A stretch of DNA of 64,000 bases from Heliocidaris erythrogramma. Lineage: Eukaryota > Echinodermata > Echinoidea > Camarodonta > Echinometridae. Shown here one piece after another: positions 1-11,433 of this stretch. The position numbers were made by a program, and so were the translations under genes. The notes beneath the pieces were generated by a model. The model was not told the origin of the DNA. It worked only from the letters and a program-made list of their open reading frames with translations, and made no database searches. The DNA lies in assembly GCA_025617745.1 (NCBI GenBank), contig CM046863.1, positions 58,546,085 to 58,610,084 on the forward strand, given 5' to 3'. Positions within the stretch are counted from its first letter, which is position 1; every line of letters begins with the position of its first letter.

Positions 1-691
1 CAATTGATTGTGACATGTCCCTTTTGCTTCAAAATTTCTCCTTTTCTCTATAGATGTGCTACTGAAATCCAAATTGATATCTGAATATTTGGTAATGTAA
101 AGTTGAATAAAATATCCCAACTGGAATTTGAAAAAATACAATAAAGAATGCGCTAATCAGAGTAATCTCTGCACAGAAAATATATCCTGTTGCACCACCT
201 AATCTTATACATGTATAGCACATGTGTATGGGTCCTACATGGGGTACACAAACTATCCAAAAATATTACCATCAAATACACACTAAGTGAAGTATGCGGT
301 CCATATAGTAGGCTATATATGGACGGCTTACTGTGTAGTTGTATGTGTGTGTGTGTGTGTGTGGGAGGGGTCTAGCATTATACATGTAGGGTAATGATAT
401 GTATACTTAATGTCACAATTTGGAGTTTTGAAAGATGAAGTTAAATGGTGGAGTGTGAATGCATGTTCATGACATTCTTAGAATGTGGATGGCTGGGTGC
501 AATTTATTTACATGTGTTGATCAAAGCACTGCCATGGTGATCTACATATACATACATGTACAAAAATCACTGGTGATATTCATATGACTAATCACCTAAT
601 GTTGTGATTGTTGATCATTTATTTTAGAATATGATTTTATCTTGTGATTATTCACTGTTACAATAATTATGGTAAATGTTTCATAATCTAG
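1..691. other. Non-coding DNA upstream of first visible exon
   Basis: No coding exon could be supported here. The stretch is AT-rich and contains a short TG microsatellite near 340-361. The first exon seen downstream begins in the middle of a codon, so this is probably an intron of the transposase-like gene, whose N-terminal exons would lie outside the window. Confidence 0.5.
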
Positions 692-3600
692 GTCCCACTA
701 CTGGGTTTATGAGGACACCACATGTCTTGGAAAATTCCCTTCAAAGCTCTTCTGATTCCAGCAGATCTGTTAGCAGCTTTGTAGCCTCTTCTGAAACTCT
801 TCAAGACCACACATATTTCAGGTTTGTTCATTAGGACTGTTATTGTATGAGTAGATCTCTTGTCCAGAGTATGTAGCTGAACCTTATTTCAGTGTAATCT
901 TTTCAATCATGCTCGTTCTATACACTACAGTCCATAGAAAATGCGCCCAGAAATTTTGCTGCTAAATCGTTGCAATGGATTTTAACCATTGCAACAATTT
1001 AGAAAGAAAATTTCAGGGTGCGTTTTCTGTGGACTGTATGGTACTTAGTCACTCATTACTGTACGTGTATACACCTGCATGTACATATGGACATACAGTA
1101 CAGTCATAATATTTTTTAGAGGGAATAGATAAGTTTTGTTTACTATTCAACACTAGAAATATCATCATTCAATGACAATAAGTAACCTATGTCTAGAATG
1201 TAGTAAAATGTGCATTATATTCAGGTTCAAGTTTGAAATGATATTAGATGCAAGGATATACATGTACATTCACATACTGTACATTACCTACATGTGACAA
1301 TCAAATTGTGATCTGCTACATGTTCGTATAATTTGATTTTTATCCTTTAGGCGGCCAAGACCTGAGCATCCTGGACAAGTCAGCCAGCAGCAACCTGCAC
1401 CCCCTAGCAGTAGTTCCATTACCTCAGGTACATGTACATGTTTGAAGCACTGCTTCTTACAACAGTTCTACACAGTATCATTTGTTAGAGATGATGTATC
1501 GATTTGTTATTGTTTTCATGACAATCCTCTGCAATGGTTATTTTAGATTCAGAGCTCTGTTGTATTGCTTTAGACCAGAATGCCCCCACCCCTTTCCTGT
1601 AATTCCCTTGATATTTGTAATTTTGTACAATGTACATCAAGTATATTTTGAGGTGCTTAGAAATTATAAACTGAGGGTGAAGAGATGTTGGTACAAAACA
1701 ATCTATAATTTTCATGAAATTATTTACAGTTTTATGTTGATGTATACTATCTACGCTGGAACTTGAAGAAATGTTGATTATATTGAGAAAAAAACAGGAA
1801 ATGAGGGAGTTGATATTAAAAGGAGAGTATCTCAATCTGACAAACACATTTTGTTGCCATATCATTTCACATGTCCTGTTTTTTAAACACTTTCATGCAT
1901 GTTCTGTTCAGCAGGTCCTTCTTCTGGGTCTACTAGACAAGACATCTCTGACACTCCTACTTTTGAAGGCTCTCGAGATAGCAGCAGAGCTGTTCGCACA
2001 GTGCAAGCGTCTTTTCAATCCCTTCAGGACCACATGTACACCAGGTTTGTGCAGCATATCTTCTTTTTGGTATCCTGAATGCTACATTTGAATTCTGATA
2101 TTTATTAAAAGCATAAACTGACAAATACTGCTCTGCACTGATATGTTAATTCATATGGTACCTTTATTACCTAGATATTAATCAGTAAACTGTTGAAGGT
2201 TTTATTGGAAGAATCCTTGTAAAAATCTTTGTTCTGGAAAATATAAATCATAATATATACATACACCTTAATCATTCTATCCAATTCGATCTTTCTTTTC
2301 AGGAGTAGGCACTCCACAAGTGTTTCAGCTACTCCACAAGTGTTTCAGCTACTTCCAAGCAAACTGTTCATCCTGCCTCTTCACTTGAAGCACAAGAGGT
2401 TCCAGACTTTGGTAAGAAGCTTTGTTTCTTGTTATTTTTAATCGCCCCAATATAGAAATTGATATTTCACATGTTTCTGCTTTACTGATGTCTCCTTTTT
2501 TTTTTCTCCTTTTTTTTTTCTTTTTTTTTTACTTTATCTTGATTTTCACATTTATAAAAACCTTACAAAAAGTTCTAACTTCTATTTGTACAGATCTTGC
2601 TGACACCTCAACACCTATCCACAGGGCTTCCGGCTCGTTGATGGGAGAGACCATGATGGCAACCAGGAAATCAAAGAAGAGTCTTTTCCCACTTGCTGCA
2701 TATTCAGAAGGAAGGTATGTTTTATATACCCCTAGTGTTTAAAAAAATTATTGGTATTTTTCATCTTTACAGATAGTAAACTGTCCCTTTTACAGACCTC
2801 CCAAAATGCCCCAAAGACTTGGAATAAAATTTGTTGTTATTCATTAACTCACACCGTGTATTGGTGAAGAAACAACAGTGAGCACTAATTCATGATTTCT
2901 GTGTAGCATCATCATGGTATTTCCTGTGTAATGGTTAATTCATAAGAGGTCCACTTTCTATGTTTTTTTTATTATTCTTTATCTATAGATATGTTTAATT
3001 TTAAAGATGAAGTAATTGAACAGCATACATGTGAATAGTTTGTGTTATAGAGATTTTGTATATTATGTTTTGCAGATTTTAGTTCATAATTTTTAAGGTA
3101 ATGCAAAGTTGCAAACTACCAATGCAATATGTGTTCCTTGTTCTGATTTAGATATTGATATGTGACATGTATACATTTTTCAATGATTTACCAGAGCTGG
3201 TGAGGAGCCAGAGGAAGAACCCATCGCCTCTGACTCGGATGATGACATGCCAGCAGAATCAACACACCTGCCTGATCCAGAACTGCAGAGGACACTGGAA
3301 CAAAATCCTCCAACGTAAGTATACTTTATTTTCCTTTTAGCATTTTTCGTTTGAAAGTAGTTTTTATGAATTTGTAATATTCCTTTTATGTGTAAATAAC
3401 CTGACAGAAAAAAATGAATCAATATTAACTGCATTTAACCCTATATAGCTCAGGCTATTTTGGCTGAGTATTCTAAAGGGAGGCCACAGAACCCCAACCC
3501 CATAACCAAGCCATCAAAATAGCAAGTATCCTGGGCTTCATAGGGTTAATAAACATTGCTTCAATATTGGAGACCTGTATCAATATCTTTGCTAGTATTT

Positions 3601-5370
3601 TCACATAGAATCAATATAGATGTTGTTAGATATGCTCTCATTGAAAGGGAAGAATAGCCCAGTACAATATTAAGGGTTAATGAATTTTTGTTCTTTAAAG
3701 CTAAGGTCTTAACATCAGTAGTTTCTTTTCTATCTTTCAGAGAGCTGGAGCAAGCTATGGAAGGACTTGATGTGGAGGTTTTCGACATAGAAATGGAGAA
3801 TGAGGTCGAGGATAGTGAAGTAGAAGACGGAGATCAAGAAGCTGGCGACAAAGGACAGGCTGTGGAAGGACTATCAGAGGAATCAGAGGAAGAAGTCCTG
3901 GTGTCCCAGAAAATGTGTATTGTCTATGAAGATAAGTTGATGGATCTGTTAAAATCAGTCTATGGTGAAGAGTGCAACATATGCAGGACGAGATATGCAT
4001 ACCGGTCCGTCAAGAAAGGAACAGCAATTGTTGTCACCTGGGAGTGTCAACGAAGGCACAAAGGCTCCTGGACATCACAGCCAAGATATCGAGGCATGTT
4101 CGCTGGAAATCTACATACTACATCTGCCATCATTATGTCTGGGAACAGTTTCCAAAAAATTGCCACAATGTCCAAATTTCTCAACTTGCGGATGATGAAC
4201 AAACGAACTTTTGAGAGGATACAAAAACGCTATGTCGCACCAGCTATTGAGAAGATCTACCAGGCGAAACAAGATGAACTCTTGGGAACATACAAAGAAC
4301 CAGTCATCCTCTCTGGAGATGGCAGGTCAGACTCCCCAGGTCACAGTGCGACATACTGCACCTACAGTTTTTGCGATGAGGCCTCACGCAAGATCCTGCA
4401 CAGCAACACTGTTATGGTGCAAGAGGCAAGTGGAAAATCGCCAAACATGGAGCGAATCGCGTTCGAGAGGGGGATGGATTTCCTCATGTCTCGCATAACC
4501 ATCGAGAAGATCGTCACTGATGCCCATCCTCAAATTGGGGCATTAATGAAAAAAACAGAGAAATACAGTGCCGTCAAACACCAATGGGATGTCTGGCACG
4601 GGAGCAAAAACCTGACCAAAAAGGTGACTGCAGCTGCTCAACAAAAAAACTGCCAGGAACTCCAGCCTTGGGTCCGGAAAATAAGCAACCATTTCTGGTA
4701 CTGCAGTCAAGTATGCGATGGAAACAAGGACAAGCTAGTGGGAGACCTTGCAGGTATGCTACATCACATCGTTGGGGAGCATGAGTGGATCTTTACCCTC
4801 GATGGGCGACCTGGTCGATGTCAGCATGGTCAGAGTGAAGAATCAAACATCGCCTACCTTGCACCAGGGAGTCCTGCTCATGAAAAACTGAGAACAATCA
4901 TCATGGACAAACGTTTCATGAAGAACCTGCACTACTATGAAGACTTTCTCCATACTGGCAGTTTGGAGTCATTCCACGCGACACTGCTCATGTACGCATC
5001 GAAGCGATCGTATTTCACGTTCCTAGGGTACGGCATAAGGGTGAAGCTTGCTGTGCTGGATGTAAACTTCCACTCTGACCGCAAGCAAGCAGTCACCAAG
5101 GAGGGTAAACTTCGATGGACCAAACGCTGGAATAAGCGTACAAAGCGCTTTACAGTTGCACCAATCAGGGAGCCAAAGACGTACGCCTATCTCCCAGAGG
5201 TCATTGTTGCAGTCTTCAAACAGCGTGCCATCACTCCAGGACACTTGTCGCAGCATGTATCCCTTGCTGAGGATGACCCAAGGAGAGAGCATCCCACCAT
5301 CGCAATGATGCCATCAGCTTCAATCAGCCAGCTTGTTGAAGAACACAGGAGTAGATATCTCCATGATTAA
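692..5370 (+). CDS. Multi-exon Kolobok-like transposase gene, 3' part
   Basis: Seven exons with consistent GT-AG junctions and phases are visible: 692-821, 1351-1427, 1915-2044, 2329-2411 (or from 2303), 2594-2714, 3195-3314 and 3741-5370. The first six encode a Ser/Thr/Gln-rich then acidic linker (for example AGEEPEEEPIASDSDDD); the last holds the catalytic domain and the TAA stop. The N-terminal part, a THAP domain in many Kolobok proteins, is not in the window. The exons at 692 and 1915 are both 130 bp and related (both end in LQDH followed by a Tyr and an Arg), so a two-exon module was duplicated. Exon 4 contains a 20-bp tandem duplication that decides which acceptor keeps the frame. It may be an active transposon gene or a gene captured by the host; the intact frame does not tell these apart. 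Family assignment is from memory of the motif pattern. Confidence 0.7.
928..1036. mobile_element. 109-bp palindromic MITE with TA target duplication
   Basis: An almost perfect hairpin: arms of about 50 bp start CAGTCCATAGAAAATGCGCC and close with the complementary sequence, leaving a loop of a few bases. TA dinucleotides flank both ends (926-927 and 1037-1038), as expected for a Tc1/mariner-type non-autonomous element. It lies in an intron of the transposase-like gene. Confidence 0.75.
2310..2350 (+). repeat. 20-bp exact tandem duplication inside an exon
   Basis: The 20-mer ACTCCACAAGTGTTTCAGCT occurs twice head to tail (2311-2330 and 2331-2350). It contains TGTTTCAG, a usable 3' splice site. 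With the outer acceptor at 2302 the extra 20 bp shifts the frame and the next exon soon reaches a stop. With the acceptor at 2328, inside the first copy, the frame joins both neighbouring exons. Confidence 0.8.
3439..3545. mobile_element. piggyBac-like MITE with TTAA target duplication
   Basis: The element starts CCCTATATAGC and ends in a related inverted sequence finishing CATAGGG. It is flanked on both sides by TTAA (3435-3438 and 3546-3549). CCC termini with a TTAA duplication are the piggyBac hallmark. At 107 bp it is non-autonomous. It sits in the last intron of the transposase-like gene. Confidence 0.7.
3741..5370 (+). CDS. Terminal exon: zinc finger plus DDE transposase domain
   Basis: About 542 codons, open from a good acceptor (TATCTTTCAG at 3740) to TAA. 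The start is very acidic (EEEVL and similar). A Cys2 pair (CNIC) and a later Cys/His pair (ECQRRH) form a likely zinc finger. The catalytic fold follows, with candidate acidic residues in GDGRSDSPGH (codon at 4318), VTDAHPQIG (4519) and LESFHATLL (4966), and a conserved WDVWH segment between them. The DGRxDSPGH pattern and overall order match the Kolobok superfamily of cut-and-paste transposases as I recall it; another DDE superfamily is possible. No stop or frameshift is visible in this exon. The reading frame also runs back into the intron to 3688, but the splice phases favour 3741 as the exon start. Confidence 0.75.
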
Positions 5371-5743
5371 TCAAACTGTCAGACTGTATCATCCATGTGC
5401 TATACACACATGCACAAACTGTATGGACTATGGATCAATGTCTGAACGATCATTTTGTACTGTATGTGCAGGCAGCATCATGATACAAATGCATGTATTC
5501 CCATGTTTCATGTACATGTAAATTGCTTCGTGATTATTTTGCTTGCAGAGCAGATGCAAATCTTGCATATGTTCATGTGTTACCACTCTGCATGTGGAAC
5601 AATGTTGGATATTTCATAGTTATGCAAAGACCGTGAAGTTGCAAATGAAATTGATGCATGAACCAGCATCCATGACAAAGAACAGAGATCATGGCGTGTT
5701 ACACAAAACTTTAATAGCGTATTACGTTTTATACTTGGTTGGA
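5371..5743 (+). other. Probable 3' UTR of the transposase-like gene
   Basis: AT-rich sequence after the stop codon with no supported gene. A TAAATAAAAG polyadenylation-like signal lies farther on at about 5878-5887, inside the adjacent repeat copy, so the transcript may end within the repeat. Confidence 0.35.
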
Positions 5744-6691
5744 GTTTAGTTTAAAGTAGAACACTCAAGAAAATCACAAATATGGCAATTAATGTATCAC
5801 TAGAAATTGGGAAGCTTACAGATGGCAATCGTATAAGTTTTATGTCAACTGCGTATATGATGATTATAAAAACAACATAAATAAAAGCTCTTCTCAGCAT
5901 GTGGAATATCCGAGGATTCGCCAGAAATATAGCGATGTTTTGATGTCGTCATACGAGGGATCGATCCTGCTTAAGCAGACGACGTCCTATAATGAATGAA
6001 CGTAATTGCAATGCAATTATTTATCAAATTATAAAGAGTTTGGTACATTTAAACATGACCTTATTTCACACCATTCTAAAAGGGAAAGTGAACTGATTCT
6101 GATAACTAAAACCGTTTGATTGTAAATACACAGGAGAAGGGTCAATGATCAATGAAATAAACCCCATTTTCAAATTGAAAAGCCCTGCGAATAATAGCTG
6201 GATGGTATTCGTTCCCTCTTGAAACGCCGAACATGCCGCGGTGCAAGCAGCTGAAAATACAATGGCGTCTTATTTTGTTTACAAGTGACTGATTCCTTTA
6301 TTTTTTTAACGCTGCATTTTTCATCAAAATAATACCATACACGAAGTTAAGAGTGAGGCAACAGACTAACATTAAGACTGACGCTAGTCAAGTAAGAGAA
6401 ATAAGTGAAGAGGAGATGACAAAACAGGCACTGAAAAATGTGTATAATGTTATGGGACATCGTCTGCTTAGACAGGACTCGCCCCTCTTGTGTCGTCACA
6501 CATCTCAGCAGCGTTCAAGGAGCTTTTCAGCTGCTATATCGGGGGCTGTATTTTACCGTTTTATAATTGATAATAATCATTAATTCAAATGTTTCCAAGC
6601 TTTAAATTTGGATAACCTTGTTTAATTTATGCCATCTATGCAATAATAAGTATTAAGCCAATATTTTAAAATCATCAGTGTTTAGTTTAAA
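5744..6691. mobile_element. Non-autonomous TTAA-type element, copy 1
   Basis: About 0.9 kb is closely related to 54813-55760. Homology runs from the CAAGAAAATCAC near 5765 to GCCAATATTT near 6668. The outermost bases differ from the second copy. Here the element is bounded by a 12-bp direct repeat GTTTAGTTTAAA at both ends (5744-5755 and 6680-6691), which contains TTAA, and short imperfect inverted ends resembling ACTAAACACT. No credible protein is encoded. Its place directly behind a Kolobok-like transposase suggests it could be the non-coding 3' part of that transposon, or a separate insertion. Confidence 0.55.
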
Positions 6692-7053
6692 AACATTTTC
6701 ATGTTTCATGTAATATACATTTACCTGTACACATCAATGACTTCCAGGTTGAAGTTAGGTAACACTAACATGGTCAATATAAAATTTGAATAGAAAAATA
6801 AACAGGCCAGTTGTTTCAATACGCAATGCAAATGTTTTAGTTGGAAACACTTGTGCATGATTTAAGCCTGTCTACTGTATCAATGTTCTGTCTTAAATAC
6901 ATGGATTTTGTAACGTTCAAACTATTTTGGTGTTTCAAGCCAGAAGCTTTATTCAATACAGTTGAATATCTACCTGTATGTAGGTCTACATTTATAATGG
7001 CACATGGAATTTCCATACATCCGATATGGAAACTTCTGGTATCGTATTGTATA

Positions 7054-7214
7054 CAGAGGTTGGATATAACAAAACCCGCTTATAAATAACAAGGTCATTT
7101 TACTGGTCCAAGCTCTTTGCATTTCTTTGTTTTTTACCCTGATGTAGCAAGAAGCCTGATATAACAAGGTAATTTTCATGGTCCCAAGGACCTCGTTATA
7201 AAGAGGTTCCACTG
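7054..7214. mobile_element. pogo-like MITE, copy A
   Basis: The ends carry GATATAACAAAACC and the inverted form of GGAACCTCTTTATAACGAGG. The inner sequence repeats the phrase 'TATAACAAGG' as the other copies do. A TA precedes the left end. Related copies lie at 8231, 9523 and 13015. About 160 bp, non-coding, diverged. Confidence 0.6.
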
Positions 7215-8230
7215 AGGAGTGTACAATTTCATGGGTATAATTTTGGAACCACACGTGTCATATGTCACTTTTATGCATACTTTTAAAAATATCAGATTCA
7301 AATTTTGGTGACTTCTTCACTTATGTGTTAGATAAAAAGGCCTGTAGAGATAGCAATGAGTGCAAAAGAATGTGCGAGATGAACTCTACAAATCTGGGTT
7401 ACAATCCTTTGTGTGGTAGGCAGTCAATACAGGAATGAGCAGCTGTAATGTAGAATGCTCTGCTATTGCTCGAAAGAGATCTGTGCTAATTCTACATTGT
7501 CTGCCAATGACGTAAAGCATCTGAACTTAATTTTTGAAAAGAATGCAAACTAGCGACAAAGTGAAAGACACACATTGTTTCAGCTCGTCTACTCTCCGAC
7601 ATACTTTGTTCAGTAACCAATGTTAGCATAGTATGCACTTATGTACATGTTACAAGTTTTTATAAAATTTGTGAGTGATGCTTCCCAAATTAAGATTAGG
7701 TTGCATCGATGCACGCTTAGCTTGTTTATTTTTTCATGAGACATAATCCCCCCTAAGTGGTACTGTATCAAATGTACAAGAAATGTGTGCTACTTTAGCC
7801 TTTGTAAATACCTTTGAAACCTTTCTATATGTCAAAAATGTACTTTGATGAACTACGTGCTTGTATGGTCAAGAGTCATACATGTGGTTCAAATCTAGCG
7901 ATTTTTGTTTCATGAACATTTTGTTTCTTCATAATGGCCATTATGAAGACAGTTTGAAACAGAGAAAACCATTTTCAAAAATGCGTAAACTTCGCATTAT
8001 TTTTTACGCATAATGTACATGTTTACCAGCACTTCTTCAAATTTTGTGTGACCATCGAAAGTTTGCAATGCAGCTTGATTATATGTATTCCTACCACCAG
8101 CTTCAGTTCAGGCATGTTTGCTTGATAACAATGTGTTCAACTGTGTTTTTCTTTTTAATTATTAAATACAAAACAGTTTACTATTCAAATTCTCTGTCCA
8201 TTTACTTTTCTTGCGGATAATGTATGATTA

Positions 8231-8369
8231 CAGTTGATCCCGATATAACAAAGTAATTTTCTTGATCCCAAACTTCAAAATTTCTTTGTATTTTATTGCT
8301 ATTGCAACCAAAATTTGGATATATCAAATTTCACTTGGCCCAGAGAGTTTGTTATAACGAGAGTCCACT
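8231..8369. mobile_element. pogo-like MITE, copy B
   Basis: Left end CAGTTGATCCCGATATAAC, right end TTATAACGAGAGTCCACTT, with TA next to each end. Same family as the copies at 7054, 9523 and 13015, but the most diverged. Confidence 0.55.
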
Positions 8370-8639
8370 TTATAATTAAGCACTTTCTTTCTCTTGTGAA
8401 ATTTGTCACATGAAAGGAAAGACAAAAAGTAACTGTTTGATGTTGTGAGACTAGTACTGAAGTCAACAAATAAAATGTGCATGTATCAGAGAATGGCTTT
8501 CATACATAATGAAAGAATTTGTTTTTTATCACTTTAATGAATGACAATTTGATTATGGATCCAGTTATTTGCACAAAAAAAATCATGGTTTATTATTAAA
8601 TAATCCTTCAAACATATGTACAAGTACAACATATATACA

Positions 8640-9120
8640 TGAACAGGTAAAAAACGCCCTCAAATGTGCAGGAGAATAAGGCATGGAGTACTGTCATTTT
8701 TATCACACACTATGATAAAATAGATCTATATACAGTTAGTATATCTATTGATATTGTAAAGAGAGAGATGATAATGGGTGTCCCTTTTCATGGCATGCAC
8801 ATTTCCATATGGCAACTGGCAAGATATTATAATTGCAACATAGTATTCATGAATACAATAATGAGCTGTCTACATGAATTACATCTTCACTTACAGCGGG
8901 AGTGAAAACTAGCCCTCTTGTATAAGAAAGGACACAAAAATGTTTGAGTTCTCTTTAACATTCTTTCAGACACAACACATACATGTATCAAAATATTGCA
9001 GGAAGAACAATGCTTGAAGTTATGGCAGTTGGCAAGATCTTTTCTTACATCACGAGGTATTACACAGTACTGTATGTGTACATTATGTTTTCTGGTTCAA
9101 AAAATCTAGACATTATCTTC
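8640..9120. repeat. Diverged duplicate of 10670-11150
   Basis: The two stretches share a colinear set of phrases, including GAGAATAAGGCAT, ACTGTCATTTT, AATGAGCTGTCTA, AGCCCTCTT, AATGCTTGAAGTT and TTGGCAAGATCTTTTCTTA. Identity is moderate, so this is an old segmental copy. The other copy lies just past the stop of the CXC/ballast gene, in what is probably its 3' UTR, so this one may mark a lost neighbour gene copy. No coding exon was found with it. Confidence 0.6.
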
Positions 9121-9166
9121 AAGTCAAAGCAGAAAAAGCAAAAGAGAATAATTAGCGTACATTCAC

Positions 9167-9409
9167 AGGGCGGTGCTAGGGTGTCCCCTGGGGTGGGGGC
9201 GGGGGAAAATGTGTCACAACTGCTGGTGCCAGCATCGAAAGTCTCAGCATTTGAAGAGCAGGGTTTGACTCCCCATCCCATTTTTCCCTCCAAAATTATC
9301 AACACAGGGTAAGGGCCTGCTGAGCTGACAAACCCCCTCCCCCAATAAAAACAAAGATAGCTAAATAAAACAAAAAACAAAAAATCCCCCCCCCATGACT
9401 GGCCCCTGA
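9167..9409. mobile_element. Small inverted-terminus element with G/C tracts
   Basis: Starts CAGGGCGGTGCTAGGGTG and ends TGACTGGCCCCTG, a weak inverted pair of the kind seen in the hAT-like elements farther right. It contains G-rich and C-rich runs. No clear target duplication was found, so the ends are approximate. Confidence 0.35.
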
Positions 9410-9522
9410 ATGTACATGCATAAATGTGTACAGGTACATGTGTCTGCACTACATGAGAAACACTTGAAAATTCATGTACATGTAAAACCATAATAGTGCA
9501 AGGTTCAAATCAATGCACTGTA

Positions 9523-9799
9523 CAGTTGAACCGCATTATAACAAGGTCCTTGGGATACCCCCCCCCCCCCCCCCCCCCCAAAAAAACAACAAAAAAAAAA
9601 AAAAAAAATAAAGAAATAAAAGTTCCTTGGGATCATGAAAATTATCAAAGTACATGTACATACATGTACATTTCTCTTGTTATATCAGGTTTCTCATATC
9701 ATAGTAAACAAAAAATATAAAAAGCTGGGACCAGAATAATTAACTTATTATGAGAGGGTTTTGATACATATCAAACCTCTTCATAATGCGGTTTCACTG
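9523..9799. mobile_element. pogo-like MITE, copy C, with homopolymer insertions
   Basis: Left end CAGTTGAACCGCATTATAAC and right end ATAATGCGGTTTCACTG are clear inverted repeats, flanked by TA at 9521 and 9800. The interior holds a poly-C run followed by poly-A (about 9560-9608), which makes it longer than its relatives. Confidence 0.7.
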
Positions 9800-10669
9800 T
9801 ATTTGATATTGTTGACAGATCACAGATTATTACTTCATCTAGAACAAAAATTAAAATAATGCAAATATCCTTGAATATCAAATCACTTACATTTGATATT
9901 TACAACAAATGAATAGACTAATACTGATTGTTTTGTTCACAACATGACTGCTTGGTTGAACGATGAAAGTAATTTGTCACAAATAGAATGTTAGGGATGC
10001 AAGACCTGCAAACACTGAATCATGGCAAGACTGTGGAAAAAGTGGGACACTACATGTACTTTGCGACAGGATCTTGTCTGAAAATTGATGTGAGCCCAAG
10101 ATCTATTCATGCACATTTTACCTAAATGTACATCTTACACGGTATAGGGTGCTATTACTGCTGCATGAGTTTGTCCAATTTCCCCAAAGGCAGGTAAAAG
10201 TCGGGTTTAAGCATACTGTACATGTGCATTTTGGAAGACCAAGAAAAAGCAGTTGCCCAAATGGGACAAGCTACATGTACATGCAAAAGTGTATCGCAGG
10301 AAAACGCAGTCTGTGGAGTATTGCAGTGTGTGTGGGTAGCGTGATAGAACTGCGTGCGGTGAGAGGCTCAGATCAAATAAAATAGGCCAGAATCTGGACT
10401 AACCTGAAACATGCATACTTTGCAATGTACAATTAATGCATACATGTATTACATGAGACAATTATTTTCAGACTCGTATCATTCATAGACTACTGCATGA
10501 CCTAGTACGTGAAAGAATGTTAGGCTCAGAAACACACAATATGTAGGAAAAAGGCAGCTATATAATGAGAGAAATGTGTCTGCGTCAATTTATGTATGTA
10601 CACATTCTGTGACATTTCATAACTAACATGATCAAATCATTCATAAAACATACAACACGTAAAAGCAGA

Positions 10670-11150
10670 AGAAAAAAACTTTGAAATTTGCAAGAGAATA
10701 AGGCATAGAAAACTGTCATTTTAGTATCACACACTAAAGGCATACAGGAAAATTTTATTTATTTTTTTTTACTAAAAATATAATTAACAGATCTTCGTAA
10801 TAGAGAGATGACTTTTTCATGAGTGTATTGTACTTCCATTTGGCTGTACTGTATGGCAAGATATTACAACATTACAATATGAGTACGATAATGAGCTGTC
10901 TAATACGTTTTGGCTTGCACTGGCACTGAAGAGTTTAGCCCTCTTACATGTAGTTGTCTGGGGAAGGACACAAAATACATATTAAAGTTATCTCTTTACC
11001 GAGCACTGTACAACACACACCAAAAATCTAGTATTGCAGTCGTTAAGAAAATGCTTGAAGTTGCAAGTTGGCAAGATCTTTTCTTATATCACGAGGTGTT
11101 AATAACTACTAAGTTTATCATGTATGTTTTTGTTCAGAAAATCTAGAGGT
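10670..11150. repeat. Diverged duplicate of 8640-9120, probable 3' UTR
   Basis: Partner of the segment at 8640-9120. It begins about 280 bp beyond the stop codon of the minus-strand gene at 11434 and contains overlapping AATAAA signals on the minus strand, so it is most simply the 3' UTR of that gene. Confidence 0.5.
10754..10763 (-). promoter_or_regulatory. Candidate polyadenylation signal
   Basis: Two overlapping AATAAA hexamers on the minus strand, about 670 bp beyond the stop codon of the CXC/ballast gene. AT-rich surroundings make a chance match possible. Confidence 0.35.
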
Positions 11151-11433
11151 TTTACATGGCAGCGAGTGTGAAATTTGCGAATCATTACCTGCAGCAGGAC
11201 TAAAAATGTTTGACAAAGGCAATACTACATAACGGTACTCAATACCAAGAATGAAAACTTGAAACCAAGTATGTGGACAGTGGTGAGTTATGTAGTTACA
11301 TGTACACCACTTTTCAAATATCATGAATGGAAAACAAGGATTATATCTGAACATGATGTAGAAGGGTACATTTCAATATCTTGTATTGTAATGGTTTAAT
11401 GGTATGCACATTACTTCCTGAACTACCAGTCAT

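Noticed and set aside
6353-6583. 76-codon open frame in the TTAA element
   Set aside because: The homologous frame is not kept in the second copy at 54.8 kb, and it has no recognisable motif.
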